From: Dugong dugon
Taxonomy: Eukaryota; Chordata; Mammalia; Sirenia; Dugongidae
Direction: 5' to 3'
DNA: 64,000 bases
Assembly (NCBI GenBank): GCA_030035585.1
Contig: CM057469.1
Location: forward strand, 116,290,650 to 116,354,649
Shown: piece by piece, positions 1-12,029 of the stretch
Layout of the letters: each line of letters opens with the position of its first letter
How positions within the stretch are numbered: the first letter of the stretch is position 1
The notes under the pieces: model-generated
Seen by the model: the letters and a program-made list of their open reading frames with translations, nothing else
Told to the model about the DNA's origin: nothing
The model's database searches: none
Program-made: the position numbers and the translations under genes

Positions 1-1350
1 GCAGAAACTTTCAAAATTAATATTTAAGTTCAAATACTCAAAACTCAGTTCTCTACTCTTCTTCAAAACTTGCTGTGGGTAGAACCTACTATAAATTAGG
101 CTGCTCCCCCAAAGAATAGCATCACATCGCTTGCTGGTTGGAAATAAGTAGTGAATACACTCCTAAATAGCAGCCCCGTGGTTGCCCTGCTTGCTGCATC
201 CCTGATTTGATGAACTGAAAGAATGGATTTCTGTCTCCACTTAAAGTATATATAACTAGAAGAACAAAACTTAACTAGAGGGATGAAACTACTTAGATCA
301 CCCTTGTGACAGGGTTAAGACTCATTTTAGAGTAACACTGAGATGTTATTTATGGTGAGGCAACGGGTGATTAATAGTTCTGATCACTGGTTCCAGGATC
401 TCTTCTTTTGCCTTGAGCTTAAGCCAAAGACACCAAGGTAAGCCTGCTCTGCTAAATAATTCAAATGCTTGGAACTCTTTCTGCTGCCTTCTCTGTTTAA
501 AGGCAATGTCCCTGGCTGCCCTTTAATCCCCATTAGTAGTGCTGAACTGTGAGTCATGTCCACAGCAGAAGAGAAAGATTCACTGAGTCATGCACACTCT
601 CTGCAAGTTGAGTACCTGCCTTTATGAGCCAGCTGGTGCAATGCAAGTTCAGATTCTTGACTTTCTTCAAACCAAATTAACTTAGCCACAGGAGGTTGAG
701 AAACAAATGTCCAAGGACTCAAGTCCCACTGGTTTCTCTCCTTAATAAACAGAATTAAGTGGTGCTGACTCCTCCTTTTGTAACTGAACGCCTCTTGGGT
801 TCTTGTCCTGTCTTATATTAGCCTATTGAAAGGAGAACAGAAAGTGGTGATTTTATTGTCTGCGTAGGCAAGGAGCAGTGTGGGGCCTAGTGACCAAAAG
901 ACACGTGCTCCCTGTCTGAGGGGGTTGGGGAGTTTTATCTCCATGAGTCCTAGGGGGCAGGGATTGGCACCTGGAACCCTCCACACTGAGCCCTCTCATG
1001 CCCAAGTTTGGAGGTCCGAATGCAGATTCATTCTCCATAGGATGTCCCAGTTGTAGGCCTCCTTACTTCTTAAAGTGGCTTGGGTGAAACTGTGGGCTGG
1101 AGAGTATCTTTCTTTCTGCTGATGATTGGACCTGGGGTCAGTCTTTGCAAGCACCAAGATCTGGCTTGAACTGGTTCGGTGGGCGCAGTTACCAACTGCA
1201 AGGACTTCCTGGAAAGTTTATTGCTCAAAACAAGCAGAAATAGGAAGGCAGGACACAAGCAGGAAGGGACATCTGTAAGTGTGTGCGTTTCACTTTCATT
1301 TAATAGGAAAATAAATGTTCCCCATAGTGAGCTCTGCTAAAATGTTGTAT
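1..1350. other. Intergenic sequence, nothing recognised
   Basis: No family-like protein, RNA gene or repeat consensus was recognised. Two minus-strand ORFs of about 60 codons (853-1038 and 1070-1258) look like chance ORFs: low complexity, no homology that I recognise, and no splice or promoter context. Confidence 0.5.
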
Positions 1351-1395
1351 AAGAAAAATTTTTTTTTTTTTAATATATTTTATTGTACTTCAGGT

Positions 1396-2200
1396 GAAGG
1401 CTTACAGAACAAATAGTTTCTCATGAAACAGTAGTACACATGTTGTTTTATGACATTGGTTAACAACCCCACAATATATTAAGCCTCTAAATTCTCAACC
1501 ATTTTTTTTTTTGATGAAAATACAGATAGCCAAAGATACAGCGTTTCAAAAATTTCTACATACACAGTTCAGTGACATTGACTACGCTCTTCCAACTGTG
1601 TGTGCTGTTATTCTCACTTAAGATGAAGGCTTACAGAACAAAATAGTTTCTCATTTAACAGTTACTACACATGTTGCCCTATGACAATGGTTAACAATCT
1701 CACAACACATCAAGAATATCCTTACTCCACCTTGTGTTCCCTATCACCAGGGGACTTCCTTGTCCCCTTCTGTCTTCTGGCCCTTGTCACTGGACTACTG
1801 TAGCTCATTAGTCTCATTTGTTTTTTTTAACACCATTTCAAAACTTTTTACTTACACATTTAAGTGTTATTGACTATGCTCTTCCAATTGTGCTGCCAGT
1901 CTCGCCCAAGATGAAGGCTTACAGGACAAATCAGCCTCCCATTTAATAGTTACTACAATTGTTGCCCTATAACAGTGGTCAACAATCTCACAACACTTTG
2001 ACAGTGTCCTTACTCAATTTGTGTTCCTTATCATCAGTTTCCTACTCCCCCTCTGCCTTCTGGCCTTTGTCACCGGACTCCTGTACCTCGTTAGTCCCAT
2101 TTAGTTTTACTGGGCTGTCCACTCCCAGGCTTAACATCGAACCTCGAAGGTAACTTCACCTCTGAGCTGAAAGGGTGTCTGGGGCCACACTCTTGAGGTT
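1396..2200 (-). repeat. Triplicated segment in the L1 3' UTR
   Basis: The block beginning gaaggcttacag recurs at 1396, 1625 and 1913, giving spacings of about 229 and 288 nt. Each is followed by similar text (an acag/acaa stretch, a ttgttgccctat-like stretch, ggttaacaa, ctcacaac). The units differ by indels and substitutions, so the duplication predates this insertion or is a subfamily trait. Confidence 0.75.
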
Positions 2201-2833
2201 TCTCCAGTATTCTTTAGGCCAGTAAATCTGGTCTTTTTTTTGGGGGGGTGGGGGGGAGTTAAAATTATGCTCTACTTCCTTCTCCAGCTCTGTCCAGAAC
2301 CCTCTGTTGTGATCCTGGTCAAAGCAGTCATTGGTGGTAGCCGGGCACCATCTAGCTGTACTGGAGTCAGTCCGGTGGAGGCCTTGGTAGCTGTGGACAA
2401 TTAGTCCTTTGGACTAATCTTTTCGTTGTATCCTGTTCTCTTCATTCTCCCTTGCTCCCGAAGGGATGAGACCAGTGGAGTATCTCAGATGGCCGCTCAT
2501 AGGCTTTTAAGACCCCAGACACTACTCACCAAGGTAGAATGTAGAGCATTATCTTTATAACTAGTGTCATGCCAATTGAGCTAGATGTTCCCCGAGACCA
2601 TGGTCCCCAGAGCCCTCCGTCCAACAACTCAGTCCCTCGGGGGGTTTGGATGTGTCTATAGGGCTTCCATGACCTTTCCTTGTGCAGGTTGTGTTAGTTT
2701 CCCCTGTACTGTGTACTATCTCACCTCTCACCCAAGGTACCACTTATCTATTGCCTATTTAGTATTCCCCCCCCCCATCCCTGGTAACCAACAAGGATTG
2801 TTACATTTTGCATGTGAATTTTTTCATGGGTTT

Positions 2834-5800
2834 TTACAATAGAGGTCTCATACAATATTTGTCCTTTTGTGATTGACTTATTTCAGTCAGCATAATGTCC
2901 TCCAGTTTCATCCATGTTATGAGATGGTTCACAGATTCATTGTTCTTCTTTCTCGTTGCATAGTACTCCATTGTGTGTATGTACCATAGTTTGTGTATCC
3001 ATTCATCTGTTGATGGACATCGAGGTTGTTTCCATCGTTTTGCTACTGTGAACACTGCTGCCATGAACATAGGTGTGCATATGTCTATTCGAGTGATGAC
3101 TCTTATTTCTCTAGGATATATTCCTAGGAGTGGGATTGCTGGATTGAATGGTATGTCTATTTCTAGCTTTCTGAGGAAACGCCATATCATTTTCCAAAAT
3201 GGTTGTATCATTTTGCATTCCCACCAGCAGTGTATAAGAGTTCCGATCTCCCCGTCGCCCCTCCAACATTTGTTATTTCCAGTATTTTTGATTCGTGCCA
3301 GTAATGCCGGGGTGAGATGGTATCTCATTGTGGTTTTAATTTGCATTTCTCTAATGGCTAGTGATCACGAGCATTTCCTCATGTGTCTGTTGGCCATTTG
3401 AATGTCTTCCTTGGTGAAGTGTCTGTTCATTTCCTTTACCCATTTTTTGATGGAATTGTTTGTCTTTTTGTTGTAGAGGTATTGGATTTTCTTGTAGATT
3501 ATGGAGATTAGACCTTTGTCTTATTTATACTGTCCAAAAATTTTTTCCCAGTCTGTAGGTTCTCTTTTGACTCTTTTGGTGAAGTCTTTTGAAGAGCATA
3601 GATGTTTGATTTTTAGAAGATCCTAGTTATAGTTTATCTGTTGGTTTTTTTGTGTTGAGGTTTATGGTTTGTATCCTGTTAATGCCATGTATTAAGGCCT
3701 GAAGTGTTGGTCCTATTTTTCCTTCTATGAATTTTATAGTTTGAGGCTTTATATTCAGGTCTTTGATCCATTTTGAAGTAGTTTTTGTATATGGTGTGAG
3801 GTATGGGTCCTGTTTCATTTTTCTACAAATGGATATCCAGTTTTACCAGCACCATTTGTTAAAAAGACTGTCTTTTCTCCATTTGATGGATTTTGGGCCC
3901 TTGTCGAAGATCAGGTGACTGTAGGTGGATGGATTTACATCTGGGTTCTCAATTCTGTTCCATTGGTGAATGTCTCTGTTCTTGTACCAGTACCAGGCTG
4001 TTCTGAGTACTGTAGCTGTATAGTAGGTTCTCATGTCAGGTACTGTGAGTCCTCCAACTTTATTCTTCTTCTTCAGTAGTGCTTTACTTATTCCGGGCTT
4101 CTTCCCTTTCCATATAAAGTTAATGATTAGTTTTTCCATCTCTTTGAAGAATGTTGTTGGTATTTGTATCGGGATTGCATTGTATTTGTAAATTGCTTTA
4201 GGTAGAATTGCCATTTTCACAATGTTGAGTCTGCCTATCCATGAGCATGGTATGTTTTTCCATTTATGTAGATCCCTTTGGGTTTCATGGAGCAGTGTTT
4301 TGTAGTTTTCTTTGTATAGGTCTTTTACACTCCTGGTCAGATTTATTCCTAAGTATTTTATCTTTTTTGGGGCTATTTAAAATGGTATTCATTTCCTGAT
4401 CTCATTTTCATCGTTCTCTTTACTGGTGTATAGGAATCCAGCTGATTTCTGAATGTTTATCTTGTATCCTGCTACTCTGCTGAATCTTTCTATTAGTTCC
4501 AGTAGATTTCTTGTGGAATCTTTAGGGTTTTCTATGTATAGTATCATATCATCTGCAAACAGGGAGAGTTTAACTTCTTCATTACCAATTTGGATGCCCT
4601 TTATTTCTTTCTCTTGCCTTATTGCTCTAGCTAGAACTTCCAGCACAATGTTAAATAGGAGTGGTGATAAAGGGCATCCTTGTCTTGTTCCTGTTTTCAA
4701 GTGGAATATTTTCAGCCTCTCTCCATTAAGAATGATGTTGGCTGTTGGTTTTGCATAGATGCCCTTTATTATGTTGAGAAATTTCCCTTCTATACCTATT
4801 TTATTGAGAGCTTTTATCAGGAATGGGTGTTGGACTTTGTCAAATGCCTTTTCTGCGTCAATTGAGATGATCATGTGATTTTTTTTCTTTCTTTTTATTT
4901 ATGTGATGGATTACGTTGATGGATTTTCTAATGTTAAACCATCCTTGCATACCTGGTATGAATCCTACTTGGTCGTGGTGTATTATTTTTTTGATATGAT
5001 ATTGAATTCTATTGGCTAGAATTTTGTTCAGAATTTTTTCATCTATATTCATGAGAGATATTGGTCTGTAATTTTCTTTTTTTTTGTGATGTCTTTGCCT
5101 GGTATCAGCGTTATGCTGGCTTCATAGAATGAATTTGGAAGTCTTGCTTCCTCTTCTATGCTCTGAAATAGCTTGAGTAGAACTGGTACAACCTCTTCTG
5201 TAAATGTTTTGTAGAATTCTCCAGTGAAGCCATCTGGGCCAGGGCTTTTTTTGGTTGGGAGTTTTTTTATTACCTTTTCAATCTCTTCTCCTGTTATGGG
5301 TCTGTTCAGATTTTCAATATCACTTTGTTGTAGTTTGGTTAGGCCATATGTTTCTAGAAATTTATACATTTCCTCTAAGTTTTCAAATTTGTTGGAATAT
5401 AGTTTTTCATAATATTCTGTTATAATCTTTTTTATTTCGGTTGGGTCTGTTGTAATGTCCCCCATTTCATTTCTTATTTGGGTTATTTGTGCCCTCTGCT
5501 GTTTTTCTTTTGTCTGTCTGGCCAGTGGTTTGTCAATTTTGTTGATTCTTTCAAAGAACCAACTTTTGGTTTTGTTGATTCTTTCTTTTGTTTTTCTGTT
5601 CTCTATTTCATTTATTTCTGCTCTGATCTTTACTATTTCCTTTCTTCCGGTGGTTGTGGGCCTTTTTTTGCTATTCTCTATTTGTTTGAGTTCTGTAGTT
5701 AATGTTTTCATTTTGTCCCTTTCTGCTGTTTTGATATGTGCATCTATTGCTATAAATTGTCCTCTGAGGACTGCCTTTGCTGTGTCCCAAAGGTTTAGGT

Positions 5801-6649
5801 ATGATGTTTTTCATTCTCATTTGATTCTAGGAAGTTTTTTATTCCATCTCTGATTTCTTCCATTACCCAGTGATGTGTAAGCAGAGTATTATTCGGTTTC
5901 CATGTAATTGATTTTTTTTCCTTGCTCTTTCTAGTGTTAATTTCTACCTTGATGGCATTGTGGTCAGAGAAGATACTATGAATCATCTCAGCATTTTGGA
6001 TCTTGTTGAGGATTGCTCTGTGGCCTAAGATGTGGTCTATTCTGGAGAACGTTCCATGTGCATTGGAAAAGAATGTGTACTTTGCAGCGGTTGGATGGAT
6101 TGTTCTATATATGTCTATGAGGTCCAGTTGGCTGATTGTGTCCTTTAGGTCTTCTGTATCTTTTCTGAGTTTCTTTCTAGTTGTTCTGTCCTTTACTGAG
6201 AGTGGTGTGTTGAAGTCTCCTACTATTATTGTGGAACTGGCAATTTCTCTTTTCAGTGCTGTTAGAGTTTGTTTTATGTATTTTGGAGCCCTGTCATTGG
6301 GGGCATAGATATTTATTATGGTTATGTCTTCATGATGGATCATCCCCTTAATCATTATATAGTGTCCTTCTTTGTCTTTTATGGTACATTTTGTTTTAAA
6401 GTCTATTTTATCTGAGATTAGAATTGCCACTCCTGCTCTTTTTTGGTAGTTGTTAGCTTGATATATTTTTTTCCAACCTTTGATTTTTAATAAATTCACA
6501 TCTTTGTTTCTAAGGTGTGTCTCTTGTAGACAGCAAATTGATGGATCTTGTTTTCTTATCCATTCTGCCACTCTCCGTCTCTTTATGGGTGCATTGAGTC
6601 CATTTATGTTCAGTGTAATTATTGATAGATGGAAGTTTGTTGCTGTCAT
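2834..6649 (-). pseudogene. L1 ORF2 (endonuclease-reverse transcriptase), frameshifted
   Basis: ORF2 normally encodes the AP-like endonuclease, reverse transcriptase and C-terminal Cys domain that drive target-primed reverse transcription. The likely start Met is at 6649, followed by the endonuclease motif SIITLNINGLNAPIKRRR. The endonuclease also shows QETHL, IIVGDFNTPL, RIDHILGH and SDHNAIKVEI, so its catalytic residues appear present. The frame breaks near 5795 and continues at 5711-5049 ([17 protein letters not shown]), 5052-4858 ([13 protein letters not shown]), 4874-4389 ([47 protein letters not shown]), 4220-3843, 3818-3627 and 3346-2834 (a Cys-rich C-terminal block near CWWECK). At least five frame changes mean no full protein can be made. 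The + strand ORFs across this stretch are shadows. Confidence 0.95.
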
Positions 6650-7081
6650 TTTGTAGTGCTTTTTTTTTGTGGTGCTGAAGTTTTCTTTGTTCTTCTTACT
6701 CTCTTGTGCTGAGTTACTTTTGTTTGTGGATTTTGTGTTCATTTCTTTTGTTTTTGTAGGTTTTCTTTTTGTTGAGACTTTATGTTTTTCGTCTTTATTT
6801 TTATGAGTTGGTTTGTTAACTTTCTTTGTGGTTACCATCAACTTTACCCTTATCTTTATAATTTTGAAGCAGTCTACCCTTACTTGGTATCGCCTTGCCT
6901 TCCTTTCCTTTAGAAGGTTCTATACCTATGCTGTTTGTTCCCTCTTTCATTGTTTTGATGTTGTTGTCATCCTTTGATTGATTTCTCTGACTCCCTGTTG
7001 TATTTCTTTTGTTTTTGGAAAGTTCTCTGTAGTTCAGTTCCTAGAATGGTATCTGGTTCATATGAACCTGCGACCTAGGTC

Positions 7082-8129
7082 CTAGGTCCTGCCTGAGGGC
7101 TGAAGCTGTTTGTCCTCAGATCGAAGAACTCCCTTTAATAATTCTTGTAAGTTTGGTTTGACTTTTGCATATTCCTTTAGTTTCTGTTTATCTGGAAATG
7201 ACCTAATTTCACCATCAAATTTGAATGAGAGTTTTGCAGGATATGTTATTCTTGGCTGACAATTTTTTTCTTTCAAGATTTTATATATGTCATCCCATTG
7301 CCTTCTTGCCTGCATGGCTTCTGCCAAATAATCTGAGCTTAGTCTTATTGTTTCTCCTCTGTATGTGACTTCTTGTTTTTCACGAGCTGCTCTCAGGATT
7401 CTTTGTTTGTCTTTAGTTTTAGCGAGTGTGAATATGATATGTCTTGGTGATTTTCTTTTGGGGTCTCTTCTATATGGGGTTCGTTGAGCTTCTTGGATGG
7501 CCAGCTTTTCATTTTTCATGATATTGGGAAAGTTTTCTGTCAGCAGTTCGTCAGTGATCCTCTCTGTGTTTTCTGTTTTCTCCCCCATTCTGGTATGCCA
7601 ATCACTCGTAAGTTTTTGCTTTTAATTGTGTCCCACATAACTCTCAGGGTCTCTTCGTTTTTCTTTGTTCTTTTTTCTGAGTTTTCCTGAAACAGAGTTG
7701 TATCCAAGTGTTTGTCTTCAGTTCCACTGATCCTGTCTTCCATGGTTTCAATCTACTTCTCAGCCCTTCTATGACACCGTCCATTTCTGAAATCTTGTTG
7801 TTTATCTTTTGGATTTCTAATTGTTGTTTTTGTATAATTTCGAGTTGTGAATTTATTTTGGCATTTTGTTCCTGCATAATCTTCCTGAATTCTTCCAATT
7901 TTTTGTCTGTATTTTCCATAAATTTGTCTATTTTTTCCTCATGTTTGTCAGCTTTTTGCCTCAGTTTTTGGCAAATTCCGAGTATTAGTGATTTGAGTTC
8001 CGTATCAGGTACTTCTAGTGCATTTTCTTCCACAGGAGAGTTATCTGGTGTTTTAATTTGGACGCCTATTGGAGCCATCTTGTCTTGTTTTTGTAAATGT
8101 TTTGATATTGTTTGCTGTTTTCGGGGCAT
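7082..8129 (-). pseudogene. L1 ORF1 (RNA-binding chaperone), frameshifted
   Basis: ORF1p is the trimeric nucleic-acid chaperone of the L1 particle. The N-terminal piece (8129-7644) begins MPRKQQTISKHLQKQ and contains a long charged coiled coil (KLRQKADKHEEKIDKFMENT onward). The frame shifts near 7700, passes through 7743-7540, and the C-terminal half (7588-7082) carries the RRM/CTD-like blocks FPNIMKNEKLAIQEAQRTP, KRKSPRHIIFTLAKTKDK and ITYPAKLSFKFDGEIRSF. ORF2 starts about 430 nt downstream. At least two frameshifts are present, and the order and spacing are typical of L1. Confidence 0.93.
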
Positions 8130-10430
8130 TCAGTAGATATTTCTCTCGTTTATTGATTGTAGATTTTTTTTTGTTTATTTTGTCCTTGTGGTACAGCTGG
8201 GCAGATCTAGCTGAAGAGAAGCCACTGGGACGGGTTGTTTGTGGCACTCACCGCAGCCACCAGGATGGTCAGTAGTCAGTGCTGGGCAGGTTCCAATAGG
8301 GCGTGCCTGCACAGCTTGGTGGTGTGACGTCTAGTGCACGGTGCAGGTAGGTAGGGTGCCGCGGGAAGATGGTTATGTGTGAAGCTAAGCTGGATATGGG
8401 AGAGAGGAGAGAGGAGGAGGAGCAAAAAGCGTACAAACATAAAGGAATGCTAGGGGAGCTTGTCGTTGGAATGTACAGATGAGAGACTATGGGTTGGAGG
8501 AGACTAGAAGGGGGAAGAGAAAGAAAAAGAAAGAATGAACAAATAAAAATCAGAAAAGTTAAAGAACTGCAAAGTTCCCAGGGATCCCACCAATGCAGCT
8601 ATGAGGTCTGGGGGAGTCGGTCTCAGTTTTCATAGCACAGCCTGGCCAGAAGGTACAAAGGCATACATCGCCTGGTATTCAGGGATCAGAAAGAGAAGGA
8701 AGAGATAGAGAGATGAGAAATTAAGCAATGAAGAAAGACAAAAGGGAAAAAGAGGGAAAAGAAGACAAAACTAATCAAAAAAGAAGAAAAATAAAAAATA
8801 AAAAAAAAAGCAACACCAGCAGTCAGTGCCAACAAATAGGACCCAGAGAGCCCCCACTCAGGGGTATGAACTCCAAGCAGCCAGCAGTCTCAGGGTTAAG
8901 AGACCATGACCACGGGAAGCAGAGGGGCCAATGAACAAAGGCCCCAGGATCTCACCAGCGCGGCAGCCCAGACCTGGAATCCTCCACACACCCGAACGCA
9001 GCCCCACAGCCCCGCCGGAGACAGCAAAGATGGCGCCCGGATCCAGGCACCAAGCAAAAGGAGGGGGAGGCAGCGAGAGGCAAGTGAGAAGCCAAAAGAA
9101 GCAGAAAATGCCACACCAACAGCCAACAAATGGGACCCAGAGAGTCCCCACTCAGGGGCGCAAATTCCAAGCAGCCGGCAGTCTCGGGGTTAAGAGACCG
9201 TGGCCACGGGAAGCAGAGGGGCGAACGAACAAAGGCCCTGGGATCTCGCCAGCGCGGCAGCCCAGACCTGGAAGCAGCCACACGCCCGAACGCAGTCCCA
9301 CAGCCCCGCAAGAGAGACCAAAGACGGCGCTCGGAACCAGGCACCTGAGCAAAAGGAGGGGGAGGCAGCAAGAGACAAGCGAGAAACCAGAAGAAGCAGA
9401 AAATGCCACACCAACAGCCAACAAATGGGACCCAGAGAGCCCCCACTCAGGGGCGCAAATTCCAAGCAGCCGGCAGTCTCGCGGTTAAGAGACCGTGGCC
9501 ATGGGAAGTAGATGGGCGAACGAACAAAGGCCCCGGGATCTCGCCAGCGCGGCAGCCCAGACCTGGAAGCAGCCACACGCCCGAACACAGCCCCACAGCC
9601 CCGCTGGAGAGAGCAAAGATGGCGCTCGGAACCAGGCACCCAAGCAAAAGGAGGGGGAGGCAGCGAGAGGCAAGTGAGAAACCAGAAGAAGCAGAAAATC
9701 CCACACCAACAGCCAACAAATGGGACCCAGAGAGCCCCCACTCAGGGGCGCAAATTCCAAGCAGCCGGCAGTCTTGGGGTTAAGAGACTGTGGCCATGGG
9801 AAACAGAGGGGCGAACGAACAAAGAACCCGGGATCTCACCAGCACAGCAGCCCAGACCTGGAAGCAGCCACACGCCCGAATGCAGCCCCACAGCCCCGCA
9901 GGAGACAGCAAGGACGGCGCTCGGAACCAGACACCCAGGCAAAAGGAGGGGGAGGCGGCAGAAAAAGCTTCGCCAGCAGCCAACAAACGGCTCTCAGAAA
10001 GCCGCCAGCCCGGGCACGTGGAATCCAAGCACCAGGGCCCCCAGCCCAGGAACCCTGGCCACGGAAAGCAGGGGAGCCCCAGCCGAGGCGGAGAGGGGCG
10101 GGGGGTGGGAAAGCACGCACCGCAGTCCACCGGTCGCTCTGTCTCCCACCGGACGCCCCGCAAGGCCCCCCCCCCGCCCACCGGTCCCGACAGGAATCCA
10201 AGATGGTGGACCTGTGCCGCGCCAGCTGGTAAGGAATCTCTGCATGAGTCTCTCCTCGCCCTCCATTCTCATTTAGTATTTTCACTCCCTTTGGTGTTTG
10301 GCTGAGTTCTTTATCTCTTCATTTGGTGTTCTAGGGTTTCAGGATTGTTGATTCTCTGTTAGGCTTAGTTGTTCGGATCTTTGCTGTGGAGGGATGGCGT
10401 GGTGCTTCTGTCTAGAGTGCCATCTTGCCC
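8130..10430 (-). promoter_or_regulatory. L1 5' UTR / internal promoter region
   Basis: This 2.3-kb GC-rich stretch precedes ORF1 on the minus strand and ends at the L1 5' terminus. In L1s this region holds an internal promoter. It contains the tandem monomers annotated separately, a non-monomeric 5' head (about 9980-10430), and an A/G-rich segment next to ORF1 (8400-8815 on the + strand). The boundaries come from the start of ORF1 and from the flanking duplication. Promoter activity is inferred from family knowledge. Confidence 0.8.
8815..9975 (-). repeat. Tandem ~295-bp monomers in the L1 5' UTR (about 4 copies)
   Basis: The landmark acccagagag recurs at 8841, 9135, 9430 and 9725, giving periods of 294, 295 and 295 nt. 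A diverged partial fifth unit starts near 9975 (ccaacaaacggctctcagaaag). Neighbouring units are nearly identical, with only scattered substitutions. The period is not a multiple of three and stops are rare, which produces long meaningless ORFs on both strands. Monomeric L1 promoters are well known in mouse. Here they are in an afrotherian-type L1. Confidence 0.93.
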
Positions 10431-10454
10431 CAAGAAAACCTTTTTTGAAGAAGT

Positions 10455-10625
10455 TAGAAGTCAGTCCCAGCTCTGCTGCCGACCTTGAGCAAGTCCTGAA
10501 CTTGCTTGGAGATCAGTTTGTTCATTTATTAAAAAGAACGAAACAGGTCTAAAAATCCCAGCCCAGCCGACCTCAGAGCAGTGGAGTGACGCTTGAGATA
10601 CAAAGCACTTTGTAAAGAATAATGT
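10455..10625 (+). repeat. MIR-like SINE fragment
   Basis: The order of motifs fits MIR: a cagctctgctgccgaccttgag block, then a region like the tcatctgtaaaat segment, then acaaagcactttgtaaag. It is old and diverged. Confidence 0.55.
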
Positions 10626-10879
10626 CATTTGTATGCTTATTCATGGTTACATCATAATGTGCCCAAAGCATTCTTACGTCATTGGTCTCACTAGATTTTC
10701 ATATCAACCTCTGAGCTATAAAAGGTCAAAAGAGAACCATTTCTTAGAAATGGACAAAATGGACAATTGAAACAAGAGAAGTTAAGCAAGTACAAACACA
10801 TGGATTGTCCACGCTAAATGGTGAATCTGAATTTAGAATATCAATGTCAATCTCTCACTGTAGAATTCTTTCTGCTGTC

Positions 10880-11085
10880 TAGACTGAAACCTCACTTGAT
10901 TAGAAGTCAGGAATCCTGGAATCTACATCAGCCCCAACAATCATACTCATATGACTTTGGTAAAAATCTCAACTTCTGGATCTCAGTAGCCTCAGACTCC
11001 ATTGAAGCTGAGGGTAGCAATCCAATCAGTATCTCCTTCTCCCTCAGAGGTTCCGTTGGGTCCTCAGGAAAGGCAGGACAGTATT
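10880..11085 (+). repeat. MIR-like SINE fragment
   Basis: A segment with gaagtcaggaatcctggaat, then tatgactttggtaaaaatctcaa and gatctcagtagcctc, follows the order of the MIR consensus. The 106-codon + ORF at 10818-11138 overlapping it is not a credible gene. Confidence 0.5.
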
Positions 11086-11129
11086 TCATAAACTGGAAAA
11101 ATGTCTATGATATTCAAGACCATGTGATA

Positions 11130-11968
11130 CTGGCATAAGTGTAGACATGTAGATCAATGGAATGGAATTGAGTTCAGAATAAACCCTCATATAAGTATTC
11201 AACTTACTTTTGGCAAATGTACCAGAACTATTCAATGGGGTAAGAATAATCTTTTCAGCCACTTTGGAAAACAGTCAGTTCCTTTAAAGTTAAACATTGT
11301 GTGATCATTTTACCTAGCAATTATACTCCTAGGTATGTATCTAAGAGGAATGAAAACTTATGTCTACAGTATTATTCATAACAGTAAAGAAGTAGAAACA
11401 ACCCAACTGCCCATCATCTGATGAATGAATGAAAAAAATAAAAGTGGTTTATCTATACAATAGAATATCATTCTACCAAAAAAAGAATAAAGTACTGATC
11501 CTTGCTGCAACATGGATGAACTTTACAAACATTACACTACATGAAAAAAACCCAGTCCGAAAAGACTACATGTTGTATGATTCTATTTATATGAAATGTC
11601 TAGCATAGGTGAATTTATAGGGACAAAAAGTAAATTAGTGGTTGCTGGGGCTTGAGGGGTTGGCTGGAAATGGCAAGTGACTAGGGATGGGTATAAAGTT
11701 TCTTTCTGGGGTGATAAAAATGTTCTAAAATTGATTGTGGCTATGGTTGCACATCTCTGTGAATATGCAGCCATTGTGAGACTGGCGCAGGAAAGGGCAA
11801 CGTTTTGTTCTGCTGTATGTAGGGTCGCTGTGAGTCGGAACCAACTCAACGGCACCTGACAACACAACAACGTGGTTGCACATCTCCGTGAATATACTAA
11901 AAACCATTGAATAGTACTCTTTGCTGTATTGGTATACGAATTATATCTCAATAAAACTGTTAAAGAAC
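11130..11968 (+). mobile_element. 3' end of an old L1 (ORF2 C-terminus and 3' UTR)
   Basis: It contains the degraded ORF2 C-terminal region of old mammalian L1s: agcaattatactcctaggta, caacccaactgcccatcatc, gcaacatggatgaactt and ttgtatgattctatttatatg. It ends in a 3' UTR close to aactgttaaagaa. It is interrupted by a small RTE tail insertion. Confidence 0.8.
11767..11872 (+). mobile_element. RTE LINE 3'-tail insertion (106 nt) with a 23-bp target duplication
   Basis: This is a very short 5'-truncated copy of the RTE 3' end (attgtgagactggcgcagg, then gggtcgctgtgagtcgg, ending in acaacacaacaa). It is flanked by 23-nt direct repeats beginning tggttgcacatctc at 11744-11766 and 11873-11895, which differ at one base. 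The same terminal sequence caps the RTE copy at 21985 and resembles the tail of the AfroSINEs. Confidence 0.85.
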
Positions 11969-12029
11969 ACACAAAAACACACAGAAAGTTATACTTACAT
12001 GATCACTATTATCATTATAATAAAAACAG

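Larger units (their letters stand above)
1359..10430 (-). mobile_element. Near full-length L1 retrotransposon (LINE-1)
   Basis: A complete L1 architecture is read on the minus strand: a GC-rich 5' UTR (10430 down to 8130) starting with an L1-like GGGGCAAGATGGC motif, ORF1 (8129-7082), an inter-ORF gap, ORF2 (about 6649-2834), a 3' UTR, and a poly-A tail seen as poly-T at 1359-1371. The flanks carry aagaaaa at 1351-1357 and 10432-10438. This extends to a 15-nt imperfect target-site duplication with two mismatches if the following T tract is included. Both ORFs are frameshifted, so the copy is dead, but long ORF blocks survive and the tail is clean. It is therefore much younger than the other L1s in the window. 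The length of about 9.1 kb exceeds a human L1 because of the repeated 5' and 3' UTRs. Confidence 0.95.

Noticed and set aside
2973..6308. + strand ORFs of 60-142 codons opposite L1 ORF2
   Set aside because: Shadows of the minus-strand ORF2, with no domain of their own.
8815..9975. CRISPR-like or satellite array
   Set aside because: Units are 295 nt, contiguous, without spacers, and confined to an L1 5' UTR.
8930..10305. Many long overlapping ORFs on both strands (up to 254 codons)
   Set aside because: They lie in the GC-rich, stop-poor L1 monomers. The unit of 294-295 nt shifts frame each repeat, so the same text appears in several frames.
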